A stretch of DNA of 64,000 nucleotides, taken from positions 46,862 to 110,861 of the forward strand of contig JASJCQ010000009.1 in NCBI GenBank assembly GCA_030065915.1, read 5' to 3'. Origin of the DNA: Woeseiaceae bacterium. Its GTDB lineage: Bacteria > Pseudomonadota > Gammaproteobacteria > Steroidobacterales > Woeseiaceae. Positions 1 to 8,492 of this stretch are shown in pieces. A model generated the notes under the pieces. It searched no databases. It was not told where the DNA came from and saw nothing but the letters and a program-made list of their open reading frames with translations. Within the stretch, counting starts at the first letter, position 1. Every line of letters begins with the position of its first letter. The translations under genes were made by a program, and so were the position numbers.

Positions 1-476
1 AAGACTTCGACACATTCTGGTCGGCCTATACCGGCCTCGGCAAATGCTTCAATACCGGGGCAGCGTGGTCCGGAAGAGAACGTATTCCGTCATTCTGCGA
101 GGATCAGGAAGGCTGTGACAACTGCTTTCTCGCCGCTCGCGAGCAGTTCAACCTGACCCGCTATTACCTCGGTCGCTTAAAGACCATTCATTCCTGCACG
201 ATCAAGATGACGGACAGCGCCAAGGCATTTGGAGACTCGTTGTCGAGCGCTACCGGCAGCGGCCTGGGCTGGTATGAAGCAAGACAGAAGATCGATCAAT
301 CGGTAGAAAGCCTGAACAAGGCCTACGACAACAAGTACAAGGAACTGATGGGTGACCTGAGTAACTCGATGATCGAAATGTCGATTTGCGAAGCCAAGTA
401 CGGCCTCAGGGACTGGTACGACCGATTCGGCTTCGTCTATTACGAGTTCATGAAAGACAAGTACGAACGGAATTAG
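1..476 (+). CDS. Hypothetical Cys-containing protein, 5'-truncated by window edge
   Basis: The reading frame is open from base 3 to the TAG at 474-476, so the gene begins outside the window; only the last 157 residues are visible. The visible part is polar, with a cluster of cysteines (CFNTG, FCEDQEGCDNC, HSCTIK, SICEAKYG) and many aromatics near the C-terminus (WYDRFGFVYYEF). The cysteines suggest a disulfide-containing exported domain, but no signal peptide can be seen because the N-terminus is missing. It converges on the minus-strand gene ending at 486, only 9 bases away. I do not recognise the family. An internal ATG at 207 is probably not the start, because the frame continues uninterrupted upstream of it. 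Confidence 0.7.
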   Translation, partial: DFDTFWSAYTGLGKCFNTGAAWSGRERIPSFCEDQEGCDNCFLAAREQFNLTRYYLGRLKTIHSCTIKMTDSAKAFGDSLSSATGSGLGWYEARQKIDQSVESLNKAYDNKYKELMGDLSNSMIEMSICEAKYGLRDWYDRFGFVYYEFMKDKYERN

Positions 477-485
477 CCGCTGCAC

Positions 486-905
486 CTATTCCTCTATTGT
501 CTCACAAGCGTCTGAGTTCAGGGCTTTCGTCAGTGGATCCGGGTTCGATGTGCTGATTCGGATAGTCGCACCGCCGAAGATGCCGACGGCCTTGCCCAGG
601 TCCGAGAATCCCTGCGCCAGTACGCTGAGTTGCTCGACCGGGAAGGCGCAACGGATGACGTAAGGCCCGGTGATGTCCATCCGAACCGCACAACGATCGT
701 CACGACGCCCCTCGACAGTGTGCTCAAGCGCGCCGCCGCCGATGCCAGCGTTGATCGCCAGGGAACCGGCCTCGCAGTTCTCGACGAGGTCAGCAAATGA
801 CTGCATGTCGCGGCGGTATTTGAGCGGGCCCGCGAAGTAATTCCACACAAAGAACCCTGCGACGGCGATAACGACGACGGACGCCATTGGCTTAACGATC
901 TTCAT
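486..905 (-). CDS. Small membrane-anchored hypothetical protein (139 aa)
   Basis: The protein has an N-terminal hydrophobic segment (about residues 7-25, VVVIAVAGFFVWNYFAG), then a soluble domain containing four cysteines. This suggests a single-pass inner-membrane anchor with a periplasmic domain. The start has a clear AGAGGT ribosome site just upstream on the minus strand. It lies 12 bases downstream of the DUF3592 gene and is the last gene of the minus-strand series sigma factor, kinase, DUF3592, this gene. I do not recognise the family. Its position suggests a role linked to the kinase/sigma module, which is inference only. Confidence 0.65.
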   Translation of the reverse strand: MKIVKPMASVVVIAVAGFFVWNYFAGPLKYRRDMQSFADLVENCEAGSLAINAGIGGGALEHTVEGRRDDRCAVRMDITGPYVIRCAFPVEQLSVLAQGFSDLGKAVGIFGGATIRISTSNPDPLTKALNSDACETIEE

Positions 906-917
906 TTTGTTTACCTC

Positions 918-1331
918 TCAGTGCTTGGGTGACCAGGAGCCGCGCTCGAGCACGGAGTTTCCCGGGTTGTCGGGGTCGTAGAAAACGTCGACGCGCTTGC
1001 CGGACGGATATGAGCCCACCAGGACTTCCTTGCGCTTGACCGGCAGCAGCTGCTGGTCAAATCTCACGACATCGTTTCGATAGAGTTTGTTGTCGACGAC
1101 GTATTCGTAGTTCACGTCGACCTGGGGATTCGCCTCGTCGGCGTCGGATTTTTCACTCTGGCGACCGACGAGATCGGAGTGCGTCACGAGACCCGCCACG
1201 CGTGGCCAGTCAATACTCGCCGATGCGACGGCGCTGGCGTCGGTGTCGACGCGACTTACGACGTAGTAGCTGCCCGCGCCACACAGACAGAGCAGTAGTC
1301 CGGTTGCAACGAGATTTGTGCGGGTTGCCAT
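918..1331 (-). CDS. DUF3592-type membrane protein
   Basis: The 137-residue protein has an N-terminal membrane segment (about residues 7-26) and a C-terminal beta-rich domain. The motif pair VDVFYDPDNP followed by SVLERG is typical of DUF3592 proteins. The family's function is unknown; members are usually small membrane proteins. It lies 33 bases downstream of the Ser/Thr kinase gene and 12 bases upstream of a small membrane protein gene, so co-transcription with the kinase is likely. A second DUF3592-like protein is encoded on the other strand at 7476-7871, so the locus carries one copy on each side of the kinase/repeat-protein pair. Confidence 0.72.
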   Translation of the reverse strand: MATRTNLVATGLLLCLCGAGSYYVVSRVDTDASAVASASIDWPRVAGLVTHSDLVGRQSEKSDADEANPQVDVNYEYVVDNKLYRNDVVRFDQQLLPVKRKEVLVGSYPSGKRVDVFYDPDNPGNSVLERGSWSPKH

Positions 1332-1364
1332 ACTCCGTCTTACGTAGACGGGCTGGCTAGTGGA

Positions 1365-4208
1365 TCATTCGCGAGCTTGCGGGCAGGTCTCGATTGACTG
1401 CGCAATCTCCGTCGATGGTGAAACCAATTCGCCATACTGCGAGTACAGTTCTCGAGCTTCGTCGCAGCGTCCGTTTAGCGCGGCGACATAGGCGACGCCG
1501 ATCTGCACCGTCGCCAGGTTTGGATGTGCGGGCGGAAGCGCCTCAGTAGCGACATCGGCAGCGCGTCGATAGCTCGTCTCCGCTTCCGCCAGTCTTCCGG
1601 CGTCGACCAGCAGCCTGGAGAGCCCGTTCAGTATGGCGACGACGTTGGGATGTTTCGGTCCGGCCGTCGCCTCGAAGATCTCCAGTGCTTTGCGGTAGTT
1701 GGGTTCTGCAGCCGCGAGATCGCCCATGTCATGCTGCACGCCGGCCAAGGCGTTTCGAGCGACGCCCGCAAGGTGGTGTTCTTCGCCGAGCGCCCCCACG
1801 AGAATGGCGAGACCGTCATTGCTGGCCTCGAGAGCATCGTCCAGCTGGCCGAGCGCGCGTTGCATCGATCCGACGTTGATCGTCATTATTCCCACCGTCG
1901 GGTGCTGCGGTCCGTATGCCTGGGTCGCGCCAGCCAGGGCCCGCTGGGCATAGTCGAGAGCAACCTCGGTGCGGTTGAGCCCCCGATAGAAGACGGCCAG
2001 CGAGTTCAGGCTGTTTGCTGTTTCCGGGTGTTCGGGGCCGAGCATCGACTCGTTGATCGACGACGCCGCGAGGTACAGCGCTTCCGCCTGCTCATTCTCG
2101 CCGCGTTGGCGGGCGATGCCGGCGAGCTCCTTCAGCGTCACGGCCAGGTCGGGATGTTCATCACCCAGCAATCGTTGTCGCAATGCGCGTGCCGACTCCA
2201 GCACCTCGCGCGCCTCGTCCAGCTCGCCGCGCTGAATCAGCATGACGCCGATGTCGTGCTGGATCCACGCGAACTGTGTCGTATTGTCCGAGCCGCTGTC
2301 TTCGAGCCGCGCGACTGCCTGCCGAAGCAGGTCGAGCCCGAGCTGACTGTCGCCTGCGCTGAATTCCAACGTGCCGAGTCGATACAGGTCGCGTGCGATG
2401 TCCTCGGCCGGCGCGAGTCGTTCCCGGTCGATGGCCAGCGCCTCTTCGAACGCATCCCGGGCCGCGTCGAACTGCGCCTGCTCTCGGTTCAGCTCGCCGA
2501 GCTCGATCAGCAGCCTGCTGCGCGCGGCGTCTTCCGTGATGCCGATCGATGCGTCGGCCCGCTCCAATACGTCGGCCGAATCGGCAAACACCCCCGATTG
2601 CCGATGGAGTTTGGCGAGCGTGAGCAGCGCGTCGAATCTCTTCGCGCTGTCGCCCGTCGATTCGAAGAGCGCGTCGGCCTGCGCGGCGAGCGGTAACGCC
2701 GTGTCATACAGGCCGAGTTGTCCGTAGGTATTGGCCAGCAAGAGCGCCATCTCGCCGTGAAGTTGCGGCTGGTTGGCGAGCTGCTGATCGATGCGCGTGG
2801 CGCCGAGGTCCAGCAACTGTCGCGCCGTCAGCTGCTCGCCGAGACTCTTGTCTGGACCGGCAAACTCGAACAGGCTGGTCACAAAGTCACGGGTCTCGTT
2901 CGCCTTGGCGGCTTCGAGTCGTGCCAATGCTGCGGCCGTCTCGGCCTGGCGCGCCTGGTACAGGGCAAGCCCGGACGTTGCCATCAAACCGGCGACCGCG
3001 GCGATGCCGAGCGGAAACCCGAGCGGGTGCCGCGATGCAAATTTCTTAAGCCGGTAGCCCAGCGTGTCAGCGCGCGCCTCGACCGGAAGACCGTCCAGGT
3101 AGCGACGCAGATCAGCCGCGAAGGCCTCGACAGACACGTAGCGTCGCTCGGGCTCAGCGCGCAACGCTTTGAGTGCGATCTTCTCGAGGTCCCCCGCAAT
3201 GGCTCGCGATAGCTTGCGCCAAGTCACGCGGCGCGCTGCCGCGATGCGCTCCCGTTCCTGCGACGCGGTGTTGGTGCCAAGCTGTGCGAATGTCGGCGCA
3301 CCACTCTTTCGAATCTCACGTTCGATGTCGAGCGCTGAACCCGATACGCGTGCAAACGGTCGGCTGCCCGAGAGCAGTTCAAACAGGAGTCCGCCCAGGG
3401 CATACACGTCAACCGCCGTCGTAACCGCGCCGCCGCCGAACTGTTCCGGTGCCGCGTAGTCCGGCGTCAGGGCACGGAGCGAGGTCCGGGTCCTGTCTGT
3501 GCTGTCCTCTGACAGAATCTTGGCGATACCGAAGTCGAGGAGCTTCGGCTGGCCGTTGTCGTCGACAATGATGTTGCTGGGTTTAAGGTCGCGGTGCACG
3601 ATCAGATTACTGTGCGCGTAGCTCACCGCATCACACACCGCGAGCAGCAATCGAAGGCGATCGCGAATGTCGAGGCGTTGTTCGTCGCAGTATTCTGTGA
3701 TCGGGCTGCCGGCGACGTACTCCATTGCGAAGTAAGGCTGCCCCTCGTCGGTGAAGCCACCGTCGAGCAGGACAGCGATATTGGGGTGCTTGAGCGATGC
3801 GAGGATCTGGCGCTCCTGGATAAAGCGCTGCTGCCAGTGCTCCGTCTGCCGCAACGGCGATATGAGCTTCAGTGCGACCGTCTGCTCGAAGTCCGCGTCG
3901 CTGCGTTCGGCGCGATAAACCGTCGCCATGCCGCCCTCGCCAAGTCGGTCTACGATTCGGTATTGACCAACTTGTTCGGGTGCCTTTGCCTCGACCAACT
4001 CGCCGACCGCCATGTCCGCGAGGTGTTGCTCTGCCTCCTTGTCGAGTAGACCCTGTGCTCTCGAGTCGGCCCGCAGCAGAGCCAGCACACGATCGCGCAT
4101 GGCCGAATCGTCACAGTGCTCGTCGAGAAACGCCGCCTGTTCCGATGGCTCGAGGTCGAGCAGTTGCTCGAACAGCTCCATGGCTCGCCGTTCACGCTCG
4201 TGTGTCAC
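1365..4208 (-). CDS. Serine/threonine protein kinase with TPR repeats
   Basis: The N-terminal cytoplasmic kinase domain (about residues 83-370) has the glycine loop LGEGGMATVY (89-98), catalytic lysine in VALKL (K114), HRDLKPSN (205-212) and DFG (225-227), so it should be active. A single membrane segment follows at about 396-416. The rest, to residue 947, is a long run of TPR repeats with 'HP' turns (GDEHPDL, GPEHPET, GPQHPTV, GPKHPNV). This arrangement suggests external TPRs that sense a protein ligand. The start is GTG, overlapping the sigma-factor stop codon (GTGA at 4205-4208); ATG at 4181 is an alternative. Kinases of this type are commonly found beside ECF sigma factors. Coupling of the two is likely, but the substrate is unknown. 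Confidence 0.92.
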   Translation of the reverse strand: MTHERERRAMELFEQLLDLEPSEQAAFLDEHCDDSAMRDRVLALLRADSRAQGLLDKEAEQHLADMAVGELVEAKAPEQVGQYRIVDRLGEGGMATVYRAERSDADFEQTVALKLISPLRQTEHWQQRFIQERQILASLKHPNIAVLLDGGFTDEGQPYFAMEYVAGSPITEYCDEQRLDIRDRLRLLLAVCDAVSYAHSNLIVHRDLKPSNIIVDDNGQPKLLDFGIAKILSEDSTDRTRTSLRALTPDYAAPEQFGGGAVTTAVDVYALGGLLFELLSGSRPFARVSGSALDIEREIRKSGAPTFAQLGTNTASQERERIAAARRVTWRKLSRAIAGDLEKIALKALRAEPERRYVSVEAFAADLRRYLDGLPVEARADTLGYRLKKFASRHPLGFPLGIAAVAGLMATSGLALYQARQAETAAALARLEAAKANETRDFVTSLFEFAGPDKSLGEQLTARQLLDLGATRIDQQLANQPQLHGEMALLLANTYGQLGLYDTALPLAAQADALFESTGDSAKRFDALLTLAKLHRQSGVFADSADVLERADASIGITEDAARSRLLIELGELNREQAQFDAARDAFEEALAIDRERLAPAEDIARDLYRLGTLEFSAGDSQLGLDLLRQAVARLEDSGSDNTTQFAWIQHDIGVMLIQRGELDEAREVLESARALRQRLLGDEHPDLAVTLKELAGIARQRGENEQAEALYLAASSINESMLGPEHPETANSLNSLAVFYRGLNRTEVALDYAQRALAGATQAYGPQHPTVGIMTINVGSMQRALGQLDDALEASNDGLAILVGALGEEHHLAGVARNALAGVQHDMGDLAAAEPNYRKALEIFEATAGPKHPNVVAILNGLSRLLVDAGRLAEAETSYRRAADVATEALPPAHPNLATVQIGVAYVAALNGRCDEARELYSQYGELVSPSTEIAQSIETCPQARE

Positions 4209-4771
4209 GGCGACTCCAGTTCGGCGTAGAGAAACGCACGCGACCGTCGCCAGTCGCGCTTGATGGTCATGTCCGACACACCGAGGTATTCGGCGATCTC
4301 CTCGATCGTCAGACCGCCGAAGAACTTCAATTCGACAACCTGGTGGCCGCGCTCATCAATGTCCTGCAGACGTTCCAGCGCGTCCTCCAGTGACAGGATC
4401 TGTTCCGACAGTTGGGCGGCGGATATCTGTCCCTCATCCAGCGACAGCCGGTGCCAGTCGCCGCCGCGTTTCCGGGCGGATTTCTGTCTTGCGTAGTCGA
4501 CAAGGATATGGCGCATGGCGCGCGCTGCAGTCGCGAACAGATGGCTGCGCCCGTCCAGCCTGGCGAGCTTGTCGGATCCGAAGAGTCGGAGCGAGGCTTC
4601 ATTAACGAGGTCGGTCGTACACAGGGTCCCCCTGCGGTGCGCACCGAGCTGACTGTGGGCCAGTTTTCGCAGGGTCGGGTAGATGTGGGCGAAAAGATCG
4701 TCATGAGCCTTCGCGTCGCCGTCTGCGGCGCGATGCAGCAGGCCGGTCAGGTTGTCGGCACGCCCCTCCAT
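4205..4771 (-). CDS. ECF-type RNA polymerase sigma factor (Sig-70_X6-like)
   Basis: The 188-residue product has sigma region 2 (LTGLLHRAADGDAKAHDDLF, LVNEASLRLF) and region 4 with a helix-turn-helix (LTIEEIAEYLGVSDMTIKRD). It matches the ECF subgroup that often neighbours Ser/Thr kinases (TIGR02999-like). I chose the ATG at 4771 because family members usually begin a few residues before the LTGLL segment. An in-frame ATG at 4828 would add 19 residues. The stop overlaps the kinase GTG start by four bases, so the two genes are translationally coupled. No anti-sigma gene is visible next to it, so kinase-dependent control is plausible but inferred. The secreted repeat protein starting at 4882 is divergent and may be a target. 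Confidence 0.88.
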   Translation of the reverse strand: MEGRADNLTGLLHRAADGDAKAHDDLFAHIYPTLRKLAHSQLGAHRRGTLCTTDLVNEASLRLFGSDKLARLDGRSHLFATAARAMRHILVDYARQKSARKRGGDWHRLSLDEGQISAAQLSEQILSLEDALERLQDIDERGHQVVELKFFGGLTIEEIAEYLGVSDMTIKRDWRRSRAFLYAELESP

Positions 4772-4865
4772 GTCTGGATCATACCGTGCAGGCCCATCGT
4801 AGCCCAAGGAAACGCGCTGCGGACGCATGTTCCGAAAGGCCCACGGAGTGCGTATTACCCCATGG

Positions 4866-4873
4866 AAAGGAGG
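4866..4873 (+). promoter_or_regulatory. Strong ribosome-binding site deciding the start of the repeat protein
   Basis: AAAGGAGG lies 8 bases before ATG 4882, a near-perfect match to the anti-Shine-Dalgarno sequence. It selects ATG 4882 (or GTG 4879) over the in-frame start at 4786 and places a clear signal peptide at the N-terminus. Confidence 0.8.
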
Positions 4874-4881
4874 AATTCGTG

Positions 4882-7410
4882 ATGATCAAACGCCCGGCAA
4901 TTCGCACCGCCCTCATCGTGCTGCTGGCCGCGATGCCACAGCTTGTGCTGGCCAAGGATTCGTCGCCACCCGCTGGCGGCAAGTCGGACAAGAAGTCCAT
5001 CTACCAGCAATACTACTCGTCGGTGGAGGCGATGCAGGCAGAGCATCGCCAGAAACTTGCAGACATCGACAAGCGCTACAGCGAGGCCATGCGGGAGTAC
5101 TCGGCAGAGAATGTAAAACGATCAAAAGCGCTGGCAACGGACCACAGCGCTGCGCACAAGGCGCTGGGCGGCAAGAACCTGTCGGGGGCCGAGAAGCAGG
5201 CCGAGTATCGCAAGATTCAAAAGGACAACACCGAGCGTCGCAAGAACCACGCAGAGTGGCGCGACACAACGACAAGCAGGCTGAACGAGGAGTACCACAC
5301 GGCGCGGAGGGCCGAAATCGATCGCCACAAACAGCAGATGGACCGTTTGCTGGCCGAGCGTAACGACAGTCTTGCGATTTCGCGTGCCGCCAGCACGCGA
5401 GTTGCGCTCCCGCCGGATGTCTCGTCCCTCGGAGACGACGAAAACGAGGACGCAGGAACGGCGGACCGCGAGCACCTCGGCCGCGGGGAAGGCTCGCAGA
5501 TCGCCGAAGTCAGGACCGGCGACAGCATCGGCGGATCAGGCAACGACACCGATTCCCTGGCCCGCGACGACGACGGCCAGGCCGGGATCGGTCGTGCGCC
5601 GAGTAGTGCTGCCCCCGGTGGAGACAAGAGTGCAAAGACGGCGGGCGGTACGGTCCGCCGTTCGACCGACAGCGGTGTCGATGTGCCGGTTAGAGATTCT
5701 TCGGGTGAGTATTACGAATACGGAGACGGCTCGCGCGTTCAGGCCGTGGGCGCTGATGGCAGCGTCGGCAAGGTCAACGACAAGGGCGACATCGTGTACG
5801 GCGATGGCACGACGGTCGTGCACACCGGTGACCAGGAAGTCACCGTACATCGACCGGACGGCTCGTCGACGACACGTCGGGTCAACGATGCTGGCGCCTG
5901 GGAGACGACCGACCGGCGATCCGCCGACGATTACCCGAGCGGCAGCACGATCGATGCGCCCGTTCGCGATGCGGACGGATCGTCGTTCGAGTACGGCGAC
6001 GGCACGCGCGTGCAGGCCGTGGGGCCGGACGGCAGCGTTGGCAAGGTCAACGACAAGGGCGACATTGTATACGGCGATGGCACGACGGTCGTGCACACCG
6101 GCGACCAGGAAGTCACGATCCACCGGCCGGATGGCTCCTCGACTACTCGCCGGGTCAACGATGCCGGGGCCTGGGAAACGACCGATCGGCACTCCGCCGC
6201 CGACCAGGCGGGCGGCAATGCACCGGTGCGTGATGCAGGTGGAACGTCGTTCGTGTTCGGGGACGGCACGCGCGTGCAGGCCATGGGTCCGGACGGCAGC
6301 GTCGGCAAGGTCAACGACAAGGGCGACATCGTGTACGGCGACGGCACGACGGTCGTTCACACCGGCGACCAGGAAGTCACGATTCACCGGCCGGATGGCT
6401 CCTCGACGACACGTCGGGTTAACGATGCGGGCGCCTGGGAGACGACCGATCGGCGATCCGCCGACGATTACCCGAGCGGCAGCACGATCGATGCACCCGT
6501 TCGCGATGCGGACGGTACCTCGTTCGAATATGGCGACGGCACGCGCGTGCAGGCCGTGGGTCCGGACGGCAGCGTCGGCAAGATCAACGACAAGGGCGAC
6601 ATCGTGTACGGCGATGGCACGACGGTCGTGCACACCGGAGACCAGCAGGTCACTGTCCACCGCCCGGATGGTTCGTCGACGACGCGACAGGTTAACGAAG
6701 ATGGGCAATGGCAGACGGTGGGCCACAACAAGCCCTACAGTGAAGGCTCAGGCTCGAATGACAAGTACGGCAGCGGCAGCGGCGCTGGCGGCAGCAGCAG
6801 CTCCGAAAGCGCCAGCGGCAGCTCCGGTGGCGGCTCGAGCGGTGATTCCGGCAGCAGCTCGGATAGCAGCTCCGACGACTCAAGTGACGAGGGCAAGGAC
6901 AGCAGTAGCGGCAACGACTCCGATGAGAGCGGCAGCGCCGAGGGTGAATCCGGCGACAGTGGCTCGTCAGAGTCAGCGGACGATGCCGATGCCGAAGGAG
7001 AGGGTAAGGAATACTACGGCGAGTCCGGAAGCGGTCGGCAGACCGGGCCCAGCGACATCGTTCAGGGCATTGTCGATCGCGCTACAGGCCAATCCACCGA
7101 GGTCGAATCCGCTGTGCCGGAGCCGTGTACGGATTCGGGCGGCTTCGGTGTCACTCAGCCAGGCGTGGGTGGCACGGGTTCCTGTGTCCCGGGGCATCTG
7201 CCCACCATTTCGGAAGACAATGACCAGCAGCCAGCCAGCCCGGATGCCGGTTCATCGGCTGACAACGAAGACCTGCGTCGAGCAGGTAGTACCGACCTCG
7301 GTGGTCGCATTACGCAACCGGGGCTGGGTGAAGACGGATTTCCCGTCGAGGATCTGCCTTCGCAGTCAGCACTGGATCAGTCACCCGTCGTTAACCCGCC
7401 GCCGGACTAA
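4882..7410 (+). CDS. Exported repeat protein with DGT/DGS (TCP10_C-like) tandem repeats
   Basis: The 842-residue protein begins with a signal peptide (IRTALIVLLAAMPQLVLA). A charged, probably helical coiled-coil region follows (about residues 35-165, rich in K, R, E, Q). Four tandem units of about 90 residues then run from about 268 to 610, each built on YGDGTRVQAVGPDGSVGK, DIVYGDGTTVVHTGD and VHRPDGSSTTR. After that comes a Ser/Gly/Asp-rich linker (about 622-705) and a C-terminal region with repeated TQPG motifs and two or three cysteines. The regular GDG/DGS spacing resembles the single-sheet G-box repeats of the TCP10/CENPJ C-terminal domain, an inference from pattern only. It probably acts in the periplasm or at the surface. 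It is divergent from the ECF sigma/kinase operon. I cannot assign a function. Confidence 0.82.
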   Translation: MIKRPAIRTALIVLLAAMPQLVLAKDSSPPAGGKSDKKSIYQQYYSSVEAMQAEHRQKLADIDKRYSEAMREYSAENVKRSKALATDHSAAHKALGGKNLSGAEKQAEYRKIQKDNTERRKNHAEWRDTTTSRLNEEYHTARRAEIDRHKQQMDRLLAERNDSLAISRAASTRVALPPDVSSLGDDENEDAGTADREHLGRGEGSQIAEVRTGDSIGGSGNDTDSLARDDDGQAGIGRAPSSAAPGGDKSAKTAGGTVRRSTDSGVDVPVRDSSGEYYEYGDGSRVQAVGADGSVGKVNDKGDIVYGDGTTVVHTGDQEVTVHRPDGSSTTRRVNDAGAWETTDRRSADDYPSGSTIDAPVRDADGSSFEYGDGTRVQAVGPDGSVGKVNDKGDIVYGDGTTVVHTGDQEVTIHRPDGSSTTRRVNDAGAWETTDRHSAADQAGGNAPVRDAGGTSFVFGDGTRVQAMGPDGSVGKVNDKGDIVYGDGTTVVHTGDQEVTIHRPDGSSTTRRVNDAGAWETTDRRSADDYPSGSTIDAPVRDADGTSFEYGDGTRVQAVGPDGSVGKINDKGDIVYGDGTTVVHTGDQQVTVHRPDGSSTTRQVNEDGQWQTVGHNKPYSEGSGSNDKYGSGSGAGGSSSSESASGSSGGGSSGDSGSSSDSSSDDSSDEGKDSSSGNDSDESGSAEGESGDSGSSESADDADAEGEGKEYYGESGSGRQTGPSDIVQGIVDRATGQSTEVESAVPEPCTDSGGFGVTQPGVGGTGSCVPGHLPTISEDNDQQPASPDAGSSADNEDLRRAGSTDLGGRITQPGLGEDGFPVEDLPSQSALDQSPVVNPPPD
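5683..6714 (+). repeat. Four tandem in-frame repeats of 264-273 bp
   Basis: The codons for the GDG motif recur at 5722, 5995, 6259 and 6532, giving spacings of 273, 264 and 273 bases (91, 88 and 91 codons). Long nucleotide stretches are nearly identical between units, which points to recent duplication or gene conversion within the gene. The third unit carries a 3-codon deletion in the linker (the DYPSGST segment is replaced). Confidence 0.9.
6748..7011 (+). repeat. Ser/Gly/Asp-rich low-complexity coding tract
   Basis: This in-frame tract is built of AGC, GGC and GAC codons and encodes strings such as GSGSGAGGSSSSES and SSGDSGSSSDSSSDDSSD, shifting to Glu/Asp-rich at the end. It probably forms a flexible acidic linker between the repeat domain and the C-terminal domain of the repeat protein. 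Confidence 0.8.
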
Positions 7411-7475
7411 CGGATCCGCAGCGAGGAGGCGAGTAAAGACATGTCAAGCAAAAATCGTCCGAGAGGTAGCACGCA

Positions 7476-7871
7476 GTGACCGCTGCCTACGCCACTATTG
7501 CCTTTGCCTTAGCCGTCGCGCTTGCCTGGATGGGTGTCCGCGCGCTGAAGCGCAAGCTGTTCGCGGCCGGAGCAGAGATGTCCAGCCTTATGTTGGAAGG
7601 CGAGCCGGCGAAGGCACGGGTACTCGCTGCCGAGCGACGACGCATGGCGCGAGGCGAGTTCGAATACTACGTGACCTACACATTTCGGTCGCGCGACAAT
7701 GAAGAACATCGTAAAGAGTTTCGCGTGTCACCCACCGAGCTCGACAACTATCTGGAGGGTGAGTCAATCGACATCGTTTACCTGCCGCGAGATCCATCGG
7801 TCAGTGCGACGCGTGAGATGGTGGATCGGGTGCGCAGCGCGCGGGCGAATCATTCGAGACCCGCCGCCTAA
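7476..7871 (+). CDS. DUF3592-like membrane protein
   Basis: The 131-residue product starts with GTG after GAGAGGT, then a membrane helix (about residues 5-22) and a soluble domain with the pattern YYVTYTFRSRDNEEHRKEF and IDIVYLPRDPSVSATRE. This matches the beta-barrel-like DUF3592 core, whose function is unknown. It lies 65 bases after the repeat-protein gene and 22 bases before a putative lipoprotein gene, so these three plus-strand genes probably form one operon. It is related in type to the minus-strand protein at 918-1331, although identity appears low. Confidence 0.72.
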   Translation: MTAAYATIAFALAVALAWMGVRALKRKLFAAGAEMSSLMLEGEPAKARVLAAERRRMARGEFEYYVTYTFRSRDNEEHRKEFRVSPTELDNYLEGESIDIVYLPRDPSVSATREMVDRVRSARANHSRPAA

Positions 7872-7893
7872 ACGTTTAACTGGAGAAGATGAC

Positions 7894-8322
7894 GTGAACA
7901 ATAGACTAACCATTGCGCTACTGAGCGTGCTTATCCTGTTGTCTCAGGCCGCTTGCGGCGACGGTGGCAGCGAGGAAGGTGACGCCCGTGACTTCGACTC
8001 ACCCCTGGCAGAAGACGGAGGCGCCAGCCTGGCGGACCTCCCGGACGACTTTCCACCCGAGCTGATCCCTCCAAGTTATGATCGCATCGAGTACACGGAT
8101 ATGTCGCTCATGGGCGGCACCAGAGGCGTCTCCTTCGAGGTCACGGGCGACGTGCAGGCGTCGATCGACCACTACACGGCCCTGCTTGGCGAGCCTACAC
8201 TGAGCGTCGAGGCGCAGGAACGATTGGTGCAATGGCAGACGACACCGTTCAAGCCTTGGATCTTTAGCGTGATGGGTACCGCAGACGAAACGATCGTAGC
8301 TGCGAGCGCTTTGCCGGAATAA
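7894..8322 (+). CDS. Putative lipoprotein, 142 aa
   Basis: I chose the GTG start at 7894 because GGAGAAG sits six bases upstream and the product then begins with a lipoprotein-like signal (MNNRLTIALLSVLILLSQAAC). The same frame is open upstream, but the N-terminal extension from 7699 overlaps the preceding gene and has no matching features. The mature part begins acidic and then has a small alpha/beta domain (YTDMSLMGGTRGVSFEVTGD, SIDHYTALLGEP). This recalls proteins with a ligand-binding fold used for small periplasmic domains, but I do not recognise a family. The lipobox is not ideal because Gln sits at -3. Confidence 0.7.
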   Translation: MNNRLTIALLSVLILLSQAACGDGGSEEGDARDFDSPLAEDGGASLADLPDDFPPELIPPSYDRIEYTDMSLMGGTRGVSFEVTGDVQASIDHYTALLGEPTLSVEAQERLVQWQTTPFKPWIFSVMGTADETIVAASALPE

Positions 8323-8345
8323 CGGGTATTGCACAGATAGCAGCG

Positions 8346-8386
8346 TTGCGAGGCCAGAGTGTTAGCCTGATCCCGAGACCTCGCAA
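8346..8386. repeat. Inverted repeat between convergent genes (terminator-like)
   Basis: TTGCGAGG (8346-8353) is a perfect complement of CCTCGCAA (8379-8386), separated by 25 bases. It sits between the converging lipoprotein and LysR genes. No T-tract follows on either strand, so intrinsic termination is uncertain. Confidence 0.4.
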
Positions 8387-8492
8387 GAGCTACGCCCTGG
8401 AAATCTTCAATCTCCGAAGTCGGCCGGACATGATCAGGCCGTCGCGGATATTCAGTCCCATCAGGCTGAGGTTAGATTCCTGGATCTCGCGA

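Noticed and set aside
5683..6714. CRISPR-like or satellite repeat array
   Set aside because: The 264-273-bp spacing keeps the reading frame and encodes a regular protein repeat, so this is coding duplication, not an array with spacers.
5372..7702. Plus-strand open frame (776 codons) overlapping the repeat protein in another frame
   Set aside because: Its product is Arg/Ala-rich low complexity created by the repeats; the other frame has a ribosome site, signal peptide and regular domains.
7699..7893. N-terminal extension of the lipoprotein gene from 7699
   Set aside because: It overlaps the DUF3592 gene in another frame; GTG 7894 has a clear ribosome site and yields a lipoprotein signal.
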